Assembly: GCA_964478625.1 (NCBI GenBank)
Contig: CAYZJH010000008.1
Span: forward strand, 1 to 64,000
Direction: 5' to 3'
DNA length: 64,000 nucleotides
DNA from: SKZT01 sp964478625
GTDB lineage: Bacteria; Desulfobacterota; Desulfobacteria; Desulfobacterales; SKZT01
Position numbers and translations under genes: made by a program. The notes under the pieces were generated by a model that saw only the letters and a list, made by a program, of their open reading frames with translations, was not told the DNA's origin and did not search any database. Shown one piece after another: positions 54,611-63,589 of this stretch (its first letter is position 1; each line of letters begins with the position of its first letter).

Positions 54611-54685
54611 CGAACCTCCCTTTAATGTCGATTACTTTTGAAAATATGGGTATTTCTAATTAAAAATAAGGGCCAAGTCAAGCGT

Positions 54686-55210
54686 TTATGACATAATATC
54701 AGGTACTTTTTCAATATCATCCTCACTGACATCCACACCGGCATATTGTCCCAACACCTCGATATTGACGACTACCCGTCCTTTGCCTCCATATCTAATA
54801 AAGTGACCGACTACTCCTGAAAAAGGGCCGTGAACGACAATCACTCGGTCGCCTTTTTTATATATTTCTCCAGTGGATATGGTATCGTTGGTACTGACCA
54901 TGATCATAAGGGAATTTACGGCTTCTTCCGGCACGGGTTTAGGACCTTCGGTATTTCCGATTAGCCGCACTGCACCTGCTGTTTTTAAAATTTCAAGATG
55001 CTCTGTTGGGTTCAGGTCTGTTTTAACAAATAGATATCCCGGAAAAAGGGGAACCCGAATCATCTTTCTGCGGTCCGTTCGTTTACTCCTAATCAGTATT
55101 TTGGGAAGAAAAACATCGATGGACTTTTTCATCAATCCTTCGGTAACAACATTTTCAAATCGGCTTCGTGTATGTAAGACATACCAGGATCGATCTTCTA
55201 TTTTTATCAT
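54686..55210 (-). CDS. Specialised NusG paralogue (RfaH/UpxY-like)
   Basis: 174 residues: NGN domain ('WYVLHTRSRFENVVTEGL', 'LFPGYLFVKTDL') and a C-terminal KOW domain ('GDRVIVVHGPFSGVVGHFI'). The features 'HTRSRFE' and 'VPLFPGYLFV' are typical of NusG paralogues of the RfaH/UpxY/LoaP group, which bind RNA polymerase at specific leaders and suppress termination in long envelope operons. The gene follows lptD and heads a minus-strand run of nine genes that ends with kdnAB and the GlmS-like gene. No ops-like element was found in the leader. Confidence 0.88.
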   Translation of the reverse strand: MIKIEDRSWYVLHTRSRFENVVTEGLMKKSIDVFLPKILIRSKRTDRRKMIRVPLFPGYLFVKTDLNPTEHLEILKTAGAVRLIGNTEGPKPVPEEAVNSLMIMVSTNDTISTGEIYKKGDRVIVVHGPFSGVVGHFIRYGGKGRVVVNIEVLGQYAGVDVSEDDIEKVPDIMS

Positions 55211-55429
55211 AGGAATTACTTTTTATTCTTTACGAAAATTTATCAACAATATCCCTCCAAGGTCAGGTGAAGGTAATTGAAAGTTTTTCGTTCGAACCTT
55301 TTTTGCCCTGATTTTAAAAATTATTGGATCATCTGCTTCAGAAGAATTCAGTAAGAATGATACTTAGGAATTTGTTCGCTTTCAAGCCCCAAATGGAAAA
55401 ATTAAAAATTCCTCTAACCTTACAATCGG

Positions 55430-57796
55430 TCAATGATAGTCGAATGGATTGTAAATCCTTCGCCCACTATAGGCATGGCCCAACCCGCCCAATCCATAGA
55501 AATTAACCATGAGCGCATATTTTTTATCATTGTCTTCCTTTGTATATCCGATATCCACAGACCAGCACGAGGCCATATATAAAAAACCAACACCATATAA
55601 TAAAGTTTTTCCGTCTCTGATATTTCTTTCATACTCAGTAAACATGCCAATGCGTTCATGAATTCTTATGATGGCATCTCCAAAAAATGTTTCTAAACGA
55701 TCTCTATCATAACGATGTTGGATAAAGATCTGATCTCCTCGATTATCAGATGCCCTGAGTGAAATGTTGTGATTCAAAAAACGGCTGTCATAGGTAGACC
55801 ACTGTGCATCCGCATAAAGAGAGAGCAGCTTTCCGGCCGTCAAGTCAAGTCTCGCATAAATCGGTGAGAATGGTTCACCCTCGATGGTTTCATTAAAATC
55901 ATAACTTTGCTCCACCTTGAAACGACAGAATGGGCGGTATGCATACACCGGGGTGGTTTCGACAATTTCGCTGTCATCCTTATCGATCGTGTTGATGGTT
56001 TCTTTTATATTTTTTCTGACTAATCCGGATCGCAGGGAAAATGTATTGGTAAGAGAATATGTGACCACACTTTTCTTTTCAATACGATCGACTTCATCAA
56101 AGTCCGGTAGATTATCCTGGGATGTGGGAGGAATAAATTGATAGGTAACCTGGGGTCTGATGGTATGCTTGATTCGGTCGACAGTTTTTGAATTCAATGC
56201 ATAAGAACGGGAGAGGTCTGTTGCCAGGTCTATTCCGGCATCCATGAGTTCTCTGTTAAAGGATTTTTTGTTATTATCTGAAAAATCTTCCCTGTCATCA
56301 AGATACCATAACGTTTCACGAAACCCAACGGAGGGTTCTATAGAAAAATAGTTTTTATATCTTAAGGGAAGATACCATCTGGGATGGATATCGACCCGGT
56401 GACCGGTGTAGCTGTCTTCCCGAAAAAAATAGGTGTATTCGGATTCAAGGTCATATAAAAGAGTTTGAGTCATCAGAGGCTGCCGGAGGGAATTGAAACT
56501 GACATAAGGAAGCCTTTGGAGGGTGGTATTTCTGTCTTCCTGTCTTCTTTTGATGACATCATCGTACCATTGGGCTTCTGCGTTTAATGAATAAAGGTTC
56601 CAATGTTTGAAAATATTTAGACGGTTAAGTCTCACAGGATCGTTATAGTCATCTATTTCTCTTCCATATTCACGCAGGAAATAATTCTTGGTTTCATCAT
56701 AACCACTGTATCCCCTTTTAAATTCCTGAAGGTAATCCTGGTCACTTACGATATCCAAATCGAGTCTGCCGGTAAATCCGGCCGGTAGTTCCTGATCGTG
56801 TTTCATCCTGAACCAGTAGCGGTCTTTGTTTGGCCTAAGGAACTGATCATCAGTATAGCCCCAGTCTTCTGAATTGGTATCGACACCGTCATCTACTTTT
56901 CGATCGGTCAGGGTATCCACCATTAAAGCGCCTTTTGTTTCAGCACTTAACATATACCGGTATTCAGCTCCCAGCTTGTTTCCTCTAAAGTCCATGAAAT
57001 GCTCGTAAAAAGTGGCATCGGTGCTTTCATCAATTGCCCAGAAAAAAGGCTGAACATATTCAGTTCCTTTTCTGTCTGAAAATCCAAATTGGGGTGTTAA
57101 AAAACCTGTTTGACGAGTACGTTTGACCGGAAAAACAAGATACGGTGAATAAAGAACCGGAATATTCTTGGCCCAGAGGGATGCATGTTTGGCAGAGCCG
57201 TATCCTTCAACGGTTATTTTCACATTTCGGGCATTAATTTTCCAGGCCGGTTTTTCTCCATCGCAGCTTGTGAGGGTTGCCCGTTCAGCTCGATAAGTAT
57301 CTTTACCAGTTTTTTCAAGACGATTTCCTCGTATATAAAAATGGTTTTGCTCAACAAAAACCGTACCATTAAAAACCACTCCGACTTCGTTGTTCAAGTC
57401 CATTTCCATACGCTCTCCGGTTAAAATATCTTTTCCGGAAATCAACATCACGTGACCATCGGCAAAAACTTCCATGGTATCATGCTTAAAATGGACCCGG
57501 TCTGCGGAAAGCTTCAAGTTTTCTTTGGTAATAACCACGTTTCCGGAGGCAAAATACTGATCCGTTTCCTGATCATATCGAACTTCATCGGCTACGATGT
57601 GCCATGGTGTTCCCTTTTGCAATCCGGATCGGTTATCTGTCTGTGCCATTGCGTGAAGGTCGTTGAAAAAAAAGAAAAGAAATGCTGTTATTAAAGCCGC
57701 AAATTTAAAGCAGTTAAAAATTTGATAATTGAAACAGTAAGAAAAAACAAAAAGATCGAGATCTGCATTTTTATTTTTTTCAGCCATTTTTATCAT
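55430..57796 (-). CDS. lptD: LPS-assembly protein LptD
   Basis: 788 residues. Signal-like hydrophobic segment (about 28-45, 'FKFAALITAFLFFFFND'), OstA/LptA-type jellyroll ('WHIVADEVRYDQETDQYFAS', 'LKLSADRVHFKHD'), then the beta-barrel ('LDLDIVSDQDYLQEFKRGY', 'TIRPQVTYQFIPP'). It inserts LPS into the outer membrane with LptE. This supports a Gram-negative, LPS-bearing host. The start at 57796 leaves a long N-terminal stretch before the signal; the ATG at 57787 is an alternative. Confidence 0.93.
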   Translation of the reverse strand: MIKMAEKNKNADLDLFVFSYCFNYQIFNCFKFAALITAFLFFFFNDLHAMAQTDNRSGLQKGTPWHIVADEVRYDQETDQYFASGNVVITKENLKLSADRVHFKHDTMEVFADGHVMLISGKDILTGERMEMDLNNEVGVVFNGTVFVEQNHFYIRGNRLEKTGKDTYRAERATLTSCDGEKPAWKINARNVKITVEGYGSAKHASLWAKNIPVLYSPYLVFPVKRTRQTGFLTPQFGFSDRKGTEYVQPFFWAIDESTDATFYEHFMDFRGNKLGAEYRYMLSAETKGALMVDTLTDRKVDDGVDTNSEDWGYTDDQFLRPNKDRYWFRMKHDQELPAGFTGRLDLDIVSDQDYLQEFKRGYSGYDETKNYFLREYGREIDDYNDPVRLNRLNIFKHWNLYSLNAEAQWYDDVIKRRQEDRNTTLQRLPYVSFNSLRQPLMTQTLLYDLESEYTYFFREDSYTGHRVDIHPRWYLPLRYKNYFSIEPSVGFRETLWYLDDREDFSDNNKKSFNRELMDAGIDLATDLSRSYALNSKTVDRIKHTIRPQVTYQFIPPTSQDNLPDFDEVDRIEKKSVVTYSLTNTFSLRSGLVRKNIKETINTIDKDDSEIVETTPVYAYRPFCRFKVEQSYDFNETIEGEPFSPIYARLDLTAGKLLSLYADAQWSTYDSRFLNHNISLRASDNRGDQIFIQHRYDRDRLETFFGDAIIRIHERIGMFTEYERNIRDGKTLLYGVGFLYMASCWSVDIGYTKEDNDKKYALMVNFYGLGGLGHAYSGRRIYNPFDYH

Positions 57797-57916
57797 CTTT
57801 TTAAATTGGGTTAAAATACGTGTTTACGGCTCAAAATTTGCATGCTACTATAACGTCACCAAATTAAACTATGCAACTAAAACCGACTCACTGGGAAATG
57901 TCAAGTTGAAGTTATC

Positions 57917-58708
57917 ATGAATATATTATTGACCAACGATGATGGTATTTATTTTGAGGGGCTCTGGTCGCTTCAAAAAATATTGAAGAAAAAACATCAA
58001 GTCACGGTTGTAGCTCCGGATCGGGAGCGAAGCGCTATCGGGCATGCCATTACGCTGCATGCCCCCCTTCGTGTTATTAAAATGTCGATTAACGGATCGG
58101 GTCCCTGTTGGGCGGTTAGCGGAACTCCGGTTGACTGTATTAAGTTGGGTATTCTTGAAATTCTTAAAAAAAAACCGGACATGGTGATCTCCGGTATTAA
58201 CCCCGGAGCCAATGTTGGTATCAATATCAATTATTCCGGGACAGTGTCAGCGGCAAAGGAGGCGACTTTATATGGCATCCCATCAATAGCGGTGTCCATG
58301 GAAGGTAACAATACCGCTCACTATGACGATGCTGCGATATTTATTGAGAAGTTGATTGATCAGGTGGCGAACAAAAATCTGGCTCTTGGCACATTTTTGA
58401 ATGTCAATTTTCCCAATTTGCCTTTGGCACAGATTCTGGGAGTGAGAGTCAGTCGTCAAAATACAGCGTTATATTCCGAATTTATTGAAAAACGGATCGA
58501 TCCAAGAAATAAAACCTATTACTGGCAAGGTTTTGACGCAAATCCATGCGATACAGACTCTCGCCTGGATAGTACAGTCGTAAACCGTAAATACATTTCC
58601 ATAACCCCGATTAAATGCGACATGACTGATTATCAGGAGCTGGAAAAACTTAAGGATTGGGATCATGATTTTTTGAACAATAAGTCCGGGATTTTTGATT
58701 TGAAATGA
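57917..58708 (+). CDS. surE: 5'/3'-nucleotidase SurE
   Basis: 263 residues. Metal-site motifs 'LLTNDDGI' (D8/D9), 'SGINPGANVG' and 'YSGTVSAAKEAT'. It removes phosphate from nucleoside monophosphates and has a stress-survival role. The gene diverges from lptD with 120 bases between them. A frame just downstream is decayed (58722-58949). Confidence 0.96.
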   Translation: MNILLTNDDGIYFEGLWSLQKILKKKHQVTVVAPDRERSAIGHAITLHAPLRVIKMSINGSGPCWAVSGTPVDCIKLGILEILKKKPDMVISGINPGANVGININYSGTVSAAKEATLYGIPSIAVSMEGNNTAHYDDAAIFIEKLIDQVANKNLALGTFLNVNFPNLPLAQILGVRVSRQNTALYSEFIEKRIDPRNKTYYWQGFDANPCDTDSRLDSTVVNRKYISITPIKCDMTDYQELEKLKDWDHDFLNNKSGIFDLK

Positions 58709-58721
58709 AGGTGTTTTGTCC

Positions 58722-58949
58722 ATGGCGGTTCATCCCATTGAATATTTTAAGAGTGATATCATCCAATATTTAACCAAAATGTGCAGCATTTAATCTTAAA
58801 CGGCTTGACAGTCTTCAGGATAGGGACAGTGATACATTCAAATGGAAGATGTTTCGTAAAATCGCCAAAGATCTTTCTCTAAACTTAAATCAACCCTTGA
58901 TGAATTGGTTAAATCCCGTGAGGTATCTCGACTCGAACAATACAATTAA
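58722..58949 (+). pseudogene. Decayed short gene with two frameshifts
   Basis: Just after surE, an ATG at 58722 opens 'MAVHPIEYFKSDIIQYLTKMC' and stops after 23 codons. A shift into the next frame gives 'FNLKRLDSLQDRDSDTFKWK' and on to 'KIAKDLS'. A shift back gives 'KLKSTLDELVKSREVSRLEQ' and a stop at 58947. Joined, the three pieces make a plausible charged helical protein of about 75 residues, so this looks like a recently broken small gene. I do not recognise it. Sequencing error could also explain it. It ends one base before an 11-bp inverted repeat at 58950-58998. Confidence 0.4.
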
Positions 58950-58998
58950 CCCTGCAACACAGCCTGCCGGTCCTTGAATCAAGATTTGTGTTGCAGGG
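58950..58998. terminator. Long-looped hairpin near the end of the rubrerythrin-like gene
   Basis: 11-base perfect arms 'CCCTGCAACAC' and 'GTGTTGCAGGG' around a 27-base loop. It lies between the decayed gene (plus) and the 3' end of the rubrerythrin-like gene (minus), so it is placed to end both. There is no long T-run, so the call is moderate. Confidence 0.5.
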
Positions 58999-59021
58999 TA
59001 ATAGATTCCAATGATGAAATA

Positions 59022-59489
59022 TCATCCCCCATCGGTCTGGGGAAAGGCGGTGTTGGCATACAAATATTCCATTTTTTCCTTGTGCCGAAGTTCCTCATTG
59101 GCCATTTTCAGCAAAAGTTCTTTTACCTCGCTATCCGGATGGAGTCCGGCCAGTTCCGAGTAAAATTTGTAGGAACGAAGCTCCCGGTGAGATGCAACCA
59201 GGTATACTTCCTCGCTTTTCATATCACCTTTAATCTCTGGTTCCTGCTGATATTCGGCTATTTTGTAATAGGTAACATCGCTCATTTTTAAATCTTTCGG
59301 ACTCCACTGTTCATCACGATATTTAACAAGAAATGCCTTGTGTTTTTTCTCTTCTTCAGCAATCCCTTCAATGGTTTCTATCACATGATCTTCATTTACT
59401 TTTCCAAGAAGTCCCTTGTAAAAATCAAAGGCTTCTTCTTCCCTTTTTATAGCGGTATCGATAAGTTGCATCAGTCGCTGGTCTGCCAT
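59022..59489 (-). CDS. Rubrerythrin-like/ferritin-like diiron protein
   Basis: 155 residues from the ATG at 59489 ('GGAGG' 8 bases upstream). A four-helix diiron fold with Glu/His residues in 'IKREEEAFDFYKGLL', 'EEEKKHKAFL', 'SHRELRSYKFYSELA' and 'ANEELRHKEKMEYL'. There is no rubredoxin domain at the C-terminus, so it is not a classical rubrerythrin. It may reduce peroxide or store/handle iron in an anaerobe. It is a single gene on the minus strand, divergent from the thiolase. Confidence 0.88.
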   Translation of the reverse strand: MADQRLMQLIDTAIKREEEAFDFYKGLLGKVNEDHVIETIEGIAEEEKKHKAFLVKYRDEQWSPKDLKMSDVTYYKIAEYQQEPEIKGDMKSEEVYLVASHRELRSYKFYSELAGLHPDSEVKELLLKMANEELRHKEKMEYLYANTAFPQTDGG

Positions 59490-59799
59490 AGGTTTGTCCT
59501 CCATTGATGAAAATTTTGTTTCAAGGCAAGTAGGTTAACCGTAAAATTTATAAGATATCATTGGCCTTTTAGCGGATTTTGTCAACATAATACAATACGT
59601 AAAAGCTTTGTTTTTGACACGTTGAAAAAATTCCATTATGATTGAATTCAATTCACAAATTCCCGAAAACTTTTTTGGCTGACGAAGCAAACTTTTTAAG
59701 GATATGGCACCTAGTTATTTAATAGCCGTTAGAAAAAACTTACCGGCTTTGATTCTCTCCAATAATTTATAATCTCAAATTTGAAGGGGTTTAGCGCAT
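59490..59799. other. Divergent intergenic region, 310 bases
   Basis: AT-rich spacer between the rubrerythrin-like gene (minus) and the thiolase gene (plus). It holds a good plus-strand promoter at 59614-59642, which would leave an untranslated leader of about 150 bases. No RNA gene or known riboswitch was recognised. Confidence 0.5.
59614..59642 (+). promoter_or_regulatory. Sigma70-type promoter for the thiolase gene
   Basis: 'TTGACA' (perfect -35), a 17-base spacer and 'TATGAT' (5 of 6 matches to -10), at optimal spacing and in the right orientation for the gene starting at 59800. This is the best promoter-like match I noticed in the window. Confidence 0.6.
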
Positions 59800-61050
59800 A
59801 TGAGAGATGTTGTAATCGTATCCGGGTGCAGGACCGCAATCGGAGCATTCGGTGGAAGTTTAAAAAAAAGCAATGCACCTTCTATTGCGGCAGTGACTAT
59901 GGTCGAAGCTGTTAAAAGAGCTGGAATCGAAGCCGGGATGATCGATGATGTTCGTTACGGATGTTGTATTGAGCCTATGGATGCCTTTAATGTCAGTCGT
60001 GTTGCAGCACTTTTGTCGTCAATTCCTGAAACCGTGATTGCGGCAACAATCAACCGTGTATGTATATCCGGGATGGAAGCGGTTATTTCCGGTATGGCCA
60101 TGATCCAGGCAAAGATGGCCGATATTATCCTGGCGGGAGGGGTTGAACACATGTCGGGTGTTCCCTATTATTTGGACGGAGCAAGATGGGGATGTCGATT
60201 TCAGGATCAGGTTTTGGCTGATGCAATGGTCCATGCCCTTCATTCCGGCTCTTTTTACCTTCCCAATCCTGAAAAAGGCCCGGTGGATTTCGATAAAGCA
60301 CCGTTAAGCTATTTTAAAGGAAAACCCTATCTCATGGGGCACACAGCTGAATTTGTCGCGCAGCACCTCAATATTTCGAGAGAGGAAATGGATGAAGTCG
60401 CATTAAGAAGTCATCACAATGCAGAGAGGGCCAATAATGACGGTTCATTCAAAGATGAAATCGTTCCGATGGAAATTGTTCCGGAAAAAGGGCATTCGCG
60501 TGTTTTTGAAAAAGATGAGCATTTTCGGCCGGGATTAACCTTGGAACAGCTTCGAAAATTACCTCCTGCTTTTATACCTGAAACCGGTAAGGTGACTGCC
60601 GGAAACTCCAGCGGAATCAATGACGGGGCGGCCGGATTGGTCATTATGTCTGCTGAAAAGGCCAAAGACCTGAAAATTCCGCCTTTGGCAAGAATTAAGG
60701 CCATAGGAAAGGGGGGATGTCATCCTTCAGTGATGGGCCTATCCCCGGTGCCCGCTGTGAGGGATCTTTGTAAAAAAAGCGGACTCAAAGTCGAAGACTT
60801 TGAAATGGTAGAAATCAATGAAGCTTTTGCCGCCCAGTATCTCGGGTGTGAAAAAGAACTGAATCTCAACCGTTCCATAACCAATATCAACGGATCCGGC
60901 ATCGGTTTGGGCCATCCTATCGGTGCAACCGGCGCACGAATTATCGTTACCCTTTTATACGCCATGAAAAACCACGGAAAGACTTTGGGGCTTGCCACAT
61001 TATGCGGTGGAGGTGGGGTTTCCATGGCATGCGCTCTTGAGATGATATGA
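59800..61050 (+). CDS. Acetyl-CoA acetyltransferase (thiolase)
   Basis: 416 residues. Catalytic C88 in 'NRVCISGMEAVISG', His in 'GIGLGHPIGATGARI' and second Cys in 'TLCGGGGVSMACA'. It joins or splits acetoacetyl-CoA-type thioesters. It is not adjacent to other fad genes and appears to be a single transcription unit with its own promoter. This is a second thiolase in the window besides fadI, so the two may serve different chain lengths or directions. Confidence 0.93.
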   Translation: MRDVVIVSGCRTAIGAFGGSLKKSNAPSIAAVTMVEAVKRAGIEAGMIDDVRYGCCIEPMDAFNVSRVAALLSSIPETVIAATINRVCISGMEAVISGMAMIQAKMADIILAGGVEHMSGVPYYLDGARWGCRFQDQVLADAMVHALHSGSFYLPNPEKGPVDFDKAPLSYFKGKPYLMGHTAEFVAQHLNISREEMDEVALRSHHNAERANNDGSFKDEIVPMEIVPEKGHSRVFEKDEHFRPGLTLEQLRKLPPAFIPETGKVTAGNSSGINDGAAGLVIMSAEKAKDLKIPPLARIKAIGKGGCHPSVMGLSPVPAVRDLCKKSGLKVEDFEMVEINEAFAAQYLGCEKELNLNRSITNINGSGIGLGHPIGATGARIIVTLLYAMKNHGKTLGLATLCGGGGVSMACALEMI

Positions 61051-61181
61051 ATTCTGCAAACTTGACTTAACGGAACCTTGATTTGGATTCATTATTTTGA
61101 TTAAAACCGGATTTACATTCTCCTGAGTGCCTGATGCGTTAAAAAGAAAAAATCCGGGTTTTGAAAAGGAGCAATTTTGTT

Positions 61182-62030
61182 ATGAAAGTAAGAAAAGCTG
61201 ATTTTGCCGGCAGTTGGTATCCAAGAAGCGCTTCGGATTGTGAAAAAGAAATCAACGGGTTTCTGAAAGAAAAATTCATTCCCTTATCTCTGGGGCGCAG
61301 TCCGGTGGGTGGAATTGTTCCTCACGCCGGTTGGTTTTTTTCGGGAAATATTGCGTGCAATGTAATCAAGGCGCTTGATGATCCTTATCCTGATGTAATC
61401 GTCATTTTCGGTATGCATCTCCATCCGGGATCTCCATGCTTCATTATGACTGAAGGTGCCTGGGATACCCCATTTGGTGAACTGTTAATTGATGAAACTA
61501 TTGCAGGTGAATTAGCGGCAAGATTTCCATTTGTTATCGAAACTCCGGATAATTATCACCCTGATAACACTATTGAATTGCAGCTGCCGTTTATCAAATA
61601 TTTTTTTAAAGATACAAAAATTGTTCCTGTTGGTGTGCCTCCTACTAAAAAATCGCTTGAAATCGGGGTTTTCCTATCCAAATTAGCCCGTAATCTTGGG
61701 GTTCGGTTGAAAGTTATTGGTTCCACGGACTTAACCCATTACGGTTTTAATTATGGATTTACGCCCAAAGGGACCGGTTTGTCTGCATTAGAGTGGGTTC
61801 GCAAGGAAAATGATCAAATCCTGATAGAAGCGATACTGGCCATGGAGCCGGAAAAAATCCTTCAAGAAGCGTTGGCAAGGCAAAACGCCTGTTGCGCGGG
61901 AGCCGCTGCAACAGCTTTGGCCGCCGGAAAACAACTAGGTGCCGAAAATGCTCAGGTTATTGCCTATTCTACCAGTTATGAAAAAAGTCCGGGAGATAGT
62001 TTTGTCGGTTATGTAGGCATTCTTTTTTAA
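61182..62030 (+). CDS. MEMO family/AmmeMemoRadiSam system protein B
   Basis: 282 residues from the ATG at 61182 ('AAAGGAG' 10 bases upstream). MEMO family: 'RKADFAGSWYPRS' start, 'GGIVPHAGWFFSG', 'FGMHLHPGS', 'GSTDLTHYGFNYG' and 'CCAGAAATALAAGK'. These proteins bind metal in an extradiol dioxygenase-like fold and belong to a three-part system with AMMECR1 and a radical SAM protein. Neither partner is next to it here. The function of the system is not established. Confidence 0.88.
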   Translation: MKVRKADFAGSWYPRSASDCEKEINGFLKEKFIPLSLGRSPVGGIVPHAGWFFSGNIACNVIKALDDPYPDVIVIFGMHLHPGSPCFIMTEGAWDTPFGELLIDETIAGELAARFPFVIETPDNYHPDNTIELQLPFIKYFFKDTKIVPVGVPPTKKSLEIGVFLSKLARNLGVRLKVIGSTDLTHYGFNYGFTPKGTGLSALEWVRKENDQILIEAILAMEPEKILQEALARQNACCAGAAATALAAGKQLGAENAQVIAYSTSYEKSPGDSFVGYVGILF

Positions 62031-62147
62031 TAAGTTGGTTTTTGGTCATTGACGCCAAACAAAATAAATTATAAAAAATAGAGTTTAAAACATTGATTTT
62101 TCATGCACCAGAAGATTTTAAATGAACAGCTTTAGGAGAAATTTTAA

Positions 62148-62390
62148 ATGCCCATCTATGAATTTAAATGCCTTGAATGTGAAAATATTTTTGAATTCCT
62201 GTTAATCAATCCCAGTGAAAACATTGAAATGAAGTGCTCAAAATGTAACTCTGAAAATATTGAAAGGGTATTGAGTACAACCAATTATGCAATGGGTGCG
62301 GTCGGAGGAAATATCGCCCCAAAAGCTCAGACACGCAGTTGTTCGAGCGGATCTTGCACGACAATAGATCTTCCCGGGTACAGCCGCTAA
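62148..62390 (+). CDS. FmdB-family zinc-ribbon protein
   Basis: 80 residues. The N-terminal zinc ribbon 'MPIYEFKCLECENIFEFL' with 'MKCSKCNSENIERVLS' gives two CxxC pairs. A Ser/Cys-rich tail 'TRSCSSGSCTTIDLPG' follows. FmdB-type proteins are putative regulators of unclear action. It has a good ribosome site 'TAGGAGA' and a stand-alone position. Confidence 0.9.
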   Translation: MPIYEFKCLECENIFEFLLINPSENIEMKCSKCNSENIERVLSTTNYAMGAVGGNIAPKAQTRSCSSGSCTTIDLPGYSR

Positions 62391-62585
62391 AATCATGGAC
62401 CGGATGATGAGTTGTGCATATTTGTCCTACCTCCTGTCATCCGCAATCGAAGAGTATATACCTGCAATCTTCCAACCGACGACATTTAAACAGGTTGCTG
62501 TAATACCTTTTGGATATTATTTTTTTTCAGTCCGTACGAATTTATTGGAAACTAAAAACTGAAAAAACAAAGACTGTTGCCAGTT

Positions 62586-63275
62586 ATGAAACACATACAC
62601 CAAAGAGAAAAGGATCAATTTAAAACGCTTTTCAAGCAGGAGCACATTGATAATATCGATGACCGTTTCTCGGTGTTGGAAGTTTTTCTCCAGACCGAAA
62701 ACCATGTGACGGTAGACATGCTCTGTGAGTTACTCAAACAAAAAGGATATGATTTTTCTTCCGGATTTGTTCGTGACACACTCAAACTTTTGTGCCGTTA
62801 TGGCTTTGCCCAAAAAAACAAATTTGACAACGGCGTTGCAAGGTATGAGCATCGTCATTTGGGCCAACACCATGATCATATGATATGCACAAAATGCAGA
62901 AAAATTTTCGAGTTCCAAAATGAAGACCTTGAAAGACTTCAGAAAAGGATTTCATCTACCCATGGTTTTCATATGCTTCAACACAAAATGGAAATATATG
63001 GAATTTGCGGCCAATGCCTTAAAGATCGGAACAAACTTATCCCGTTGGACATGGCAAAACCGGGAGAGAGACTTATTATTGAAGATATCATCGGAGGGGC
63101 CAGTGCGCGGATGCGCCTGATGACCATGGGGCTTCGGCAGGGCAATGAAATTGAAGTAATCTCAAACAACGGCCAGGGCCAGGTAGTCATTGCTGCAGAG
63201 TTTCAGCGATACGCTCTGGGAAAGGGGCTTGCTCAAAAAATCATGGTGCAGTCCACAAATCAGCAACCGCTGTAA
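62586..63275 (+). CDS. Fur-family metal regulator fused to a FeoA domain
   Basis: 229 residues from the ATG at 62586 (a TTG three codons earlier is possible). The first 150 residues are Fur-like: winged helix ('VTVDMLCELLKQKGYDFS'), then metal-site residues in 'HRHLGQHHDHMICTKCRKIFEF' and 'YGICGQCLKD', with both CxxC structural zinc pairs. From about 155 on comes a FeoA/SH3-like domain ('MAKPGERLIIEDIIGG', 'ARMRLMTMGLRQGNEIEVI'). It is the first gene of an iron-uptake operon (next: feoA, feoB). The fusion may link iron sensing to FeoB control, for example autorepression with FeoA as sensor (inference). Confidence 0.92.
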   Translation: MKHIHQREKDQFKTLFKQEHIDNIDDRFSVLEVFLQTENHVTVDMLCELLKQKGYDFSSGFVRDTLKLLCRYGFAQKNKFDNGVARYEHRHLGQHHDHMICTKCRKIFEFQNEDLERLQKRISSTHGFHMLQHKMEIYGICGQCLKDRNKLIPLDMAKPGERLIIEDIIGGASARMRLMTMGLRQGNEIEVISNNGQGQVVIAAEFQRYALGKGLAQKIMVQSTNQQPL

Positions 63276-63298
63276 AAATAAAAAGTCATTGAACCCAT

Positions 63299-63589
63299 AT
63301 GGATAGCGATTTGTCAAAAAGCAGCACTGAAATCAGGCTGAGTGATTTAAAAGAAGGCCAAACCGGTCGTATTGTTCGTGTAGGCGGACATGGTGTTCTT
63401 CGAAGAAGGCTTTTGGAAATGGGACTGATAAAAGGCACCCAAGTGTATGTTGAAAAATATGCACCGTTGAAAGATCCCATAGAACTTATTGTAAAAGGGT
63501 ACCATATTTCTTTGCGAGTCGAAGAAGCAGCTCAAGTGGTATTAGATAAAATCAGACAGGAATCAACTGATGGGTCCGAAGCAAATTAG
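63299..63589 (+). CDS. feoA: Ferrous iron transport protein A
   Basis: 96 residues, an SH3-like FeoA: 'RLSDLKEGQTGRIVRVGGHG', 'RRRLLEMGLIKGTQVYVEKY', 'IELIVKGYHISLRVEEAAQ'. It is a small cytoplasmic partner of FeoB. It lies 23 bases after the Fur-FeoA fusion and overlaps feoB by 20 bases, so the three genes form one operon and have two FeoA domains between them. Confidence 0.95.
   Translation: MDSDLSKSSTEIRLSDLKEGQTGRIVRVGGHGVLRRRLLEMGLIKGTQVYVEKYAPLKDPIELIVKGYHISLRVEEAAQVVLDKIRQESTDGSEAN

Noticed and set aside
59704..59725. Possible sigma54 promoter ('TGGCAC') before the thiolase gene
   Set aside because: The -24 half matches but there is no GC at the -12 position; the sigma70-type site at 59614-59642 is a better explanation.
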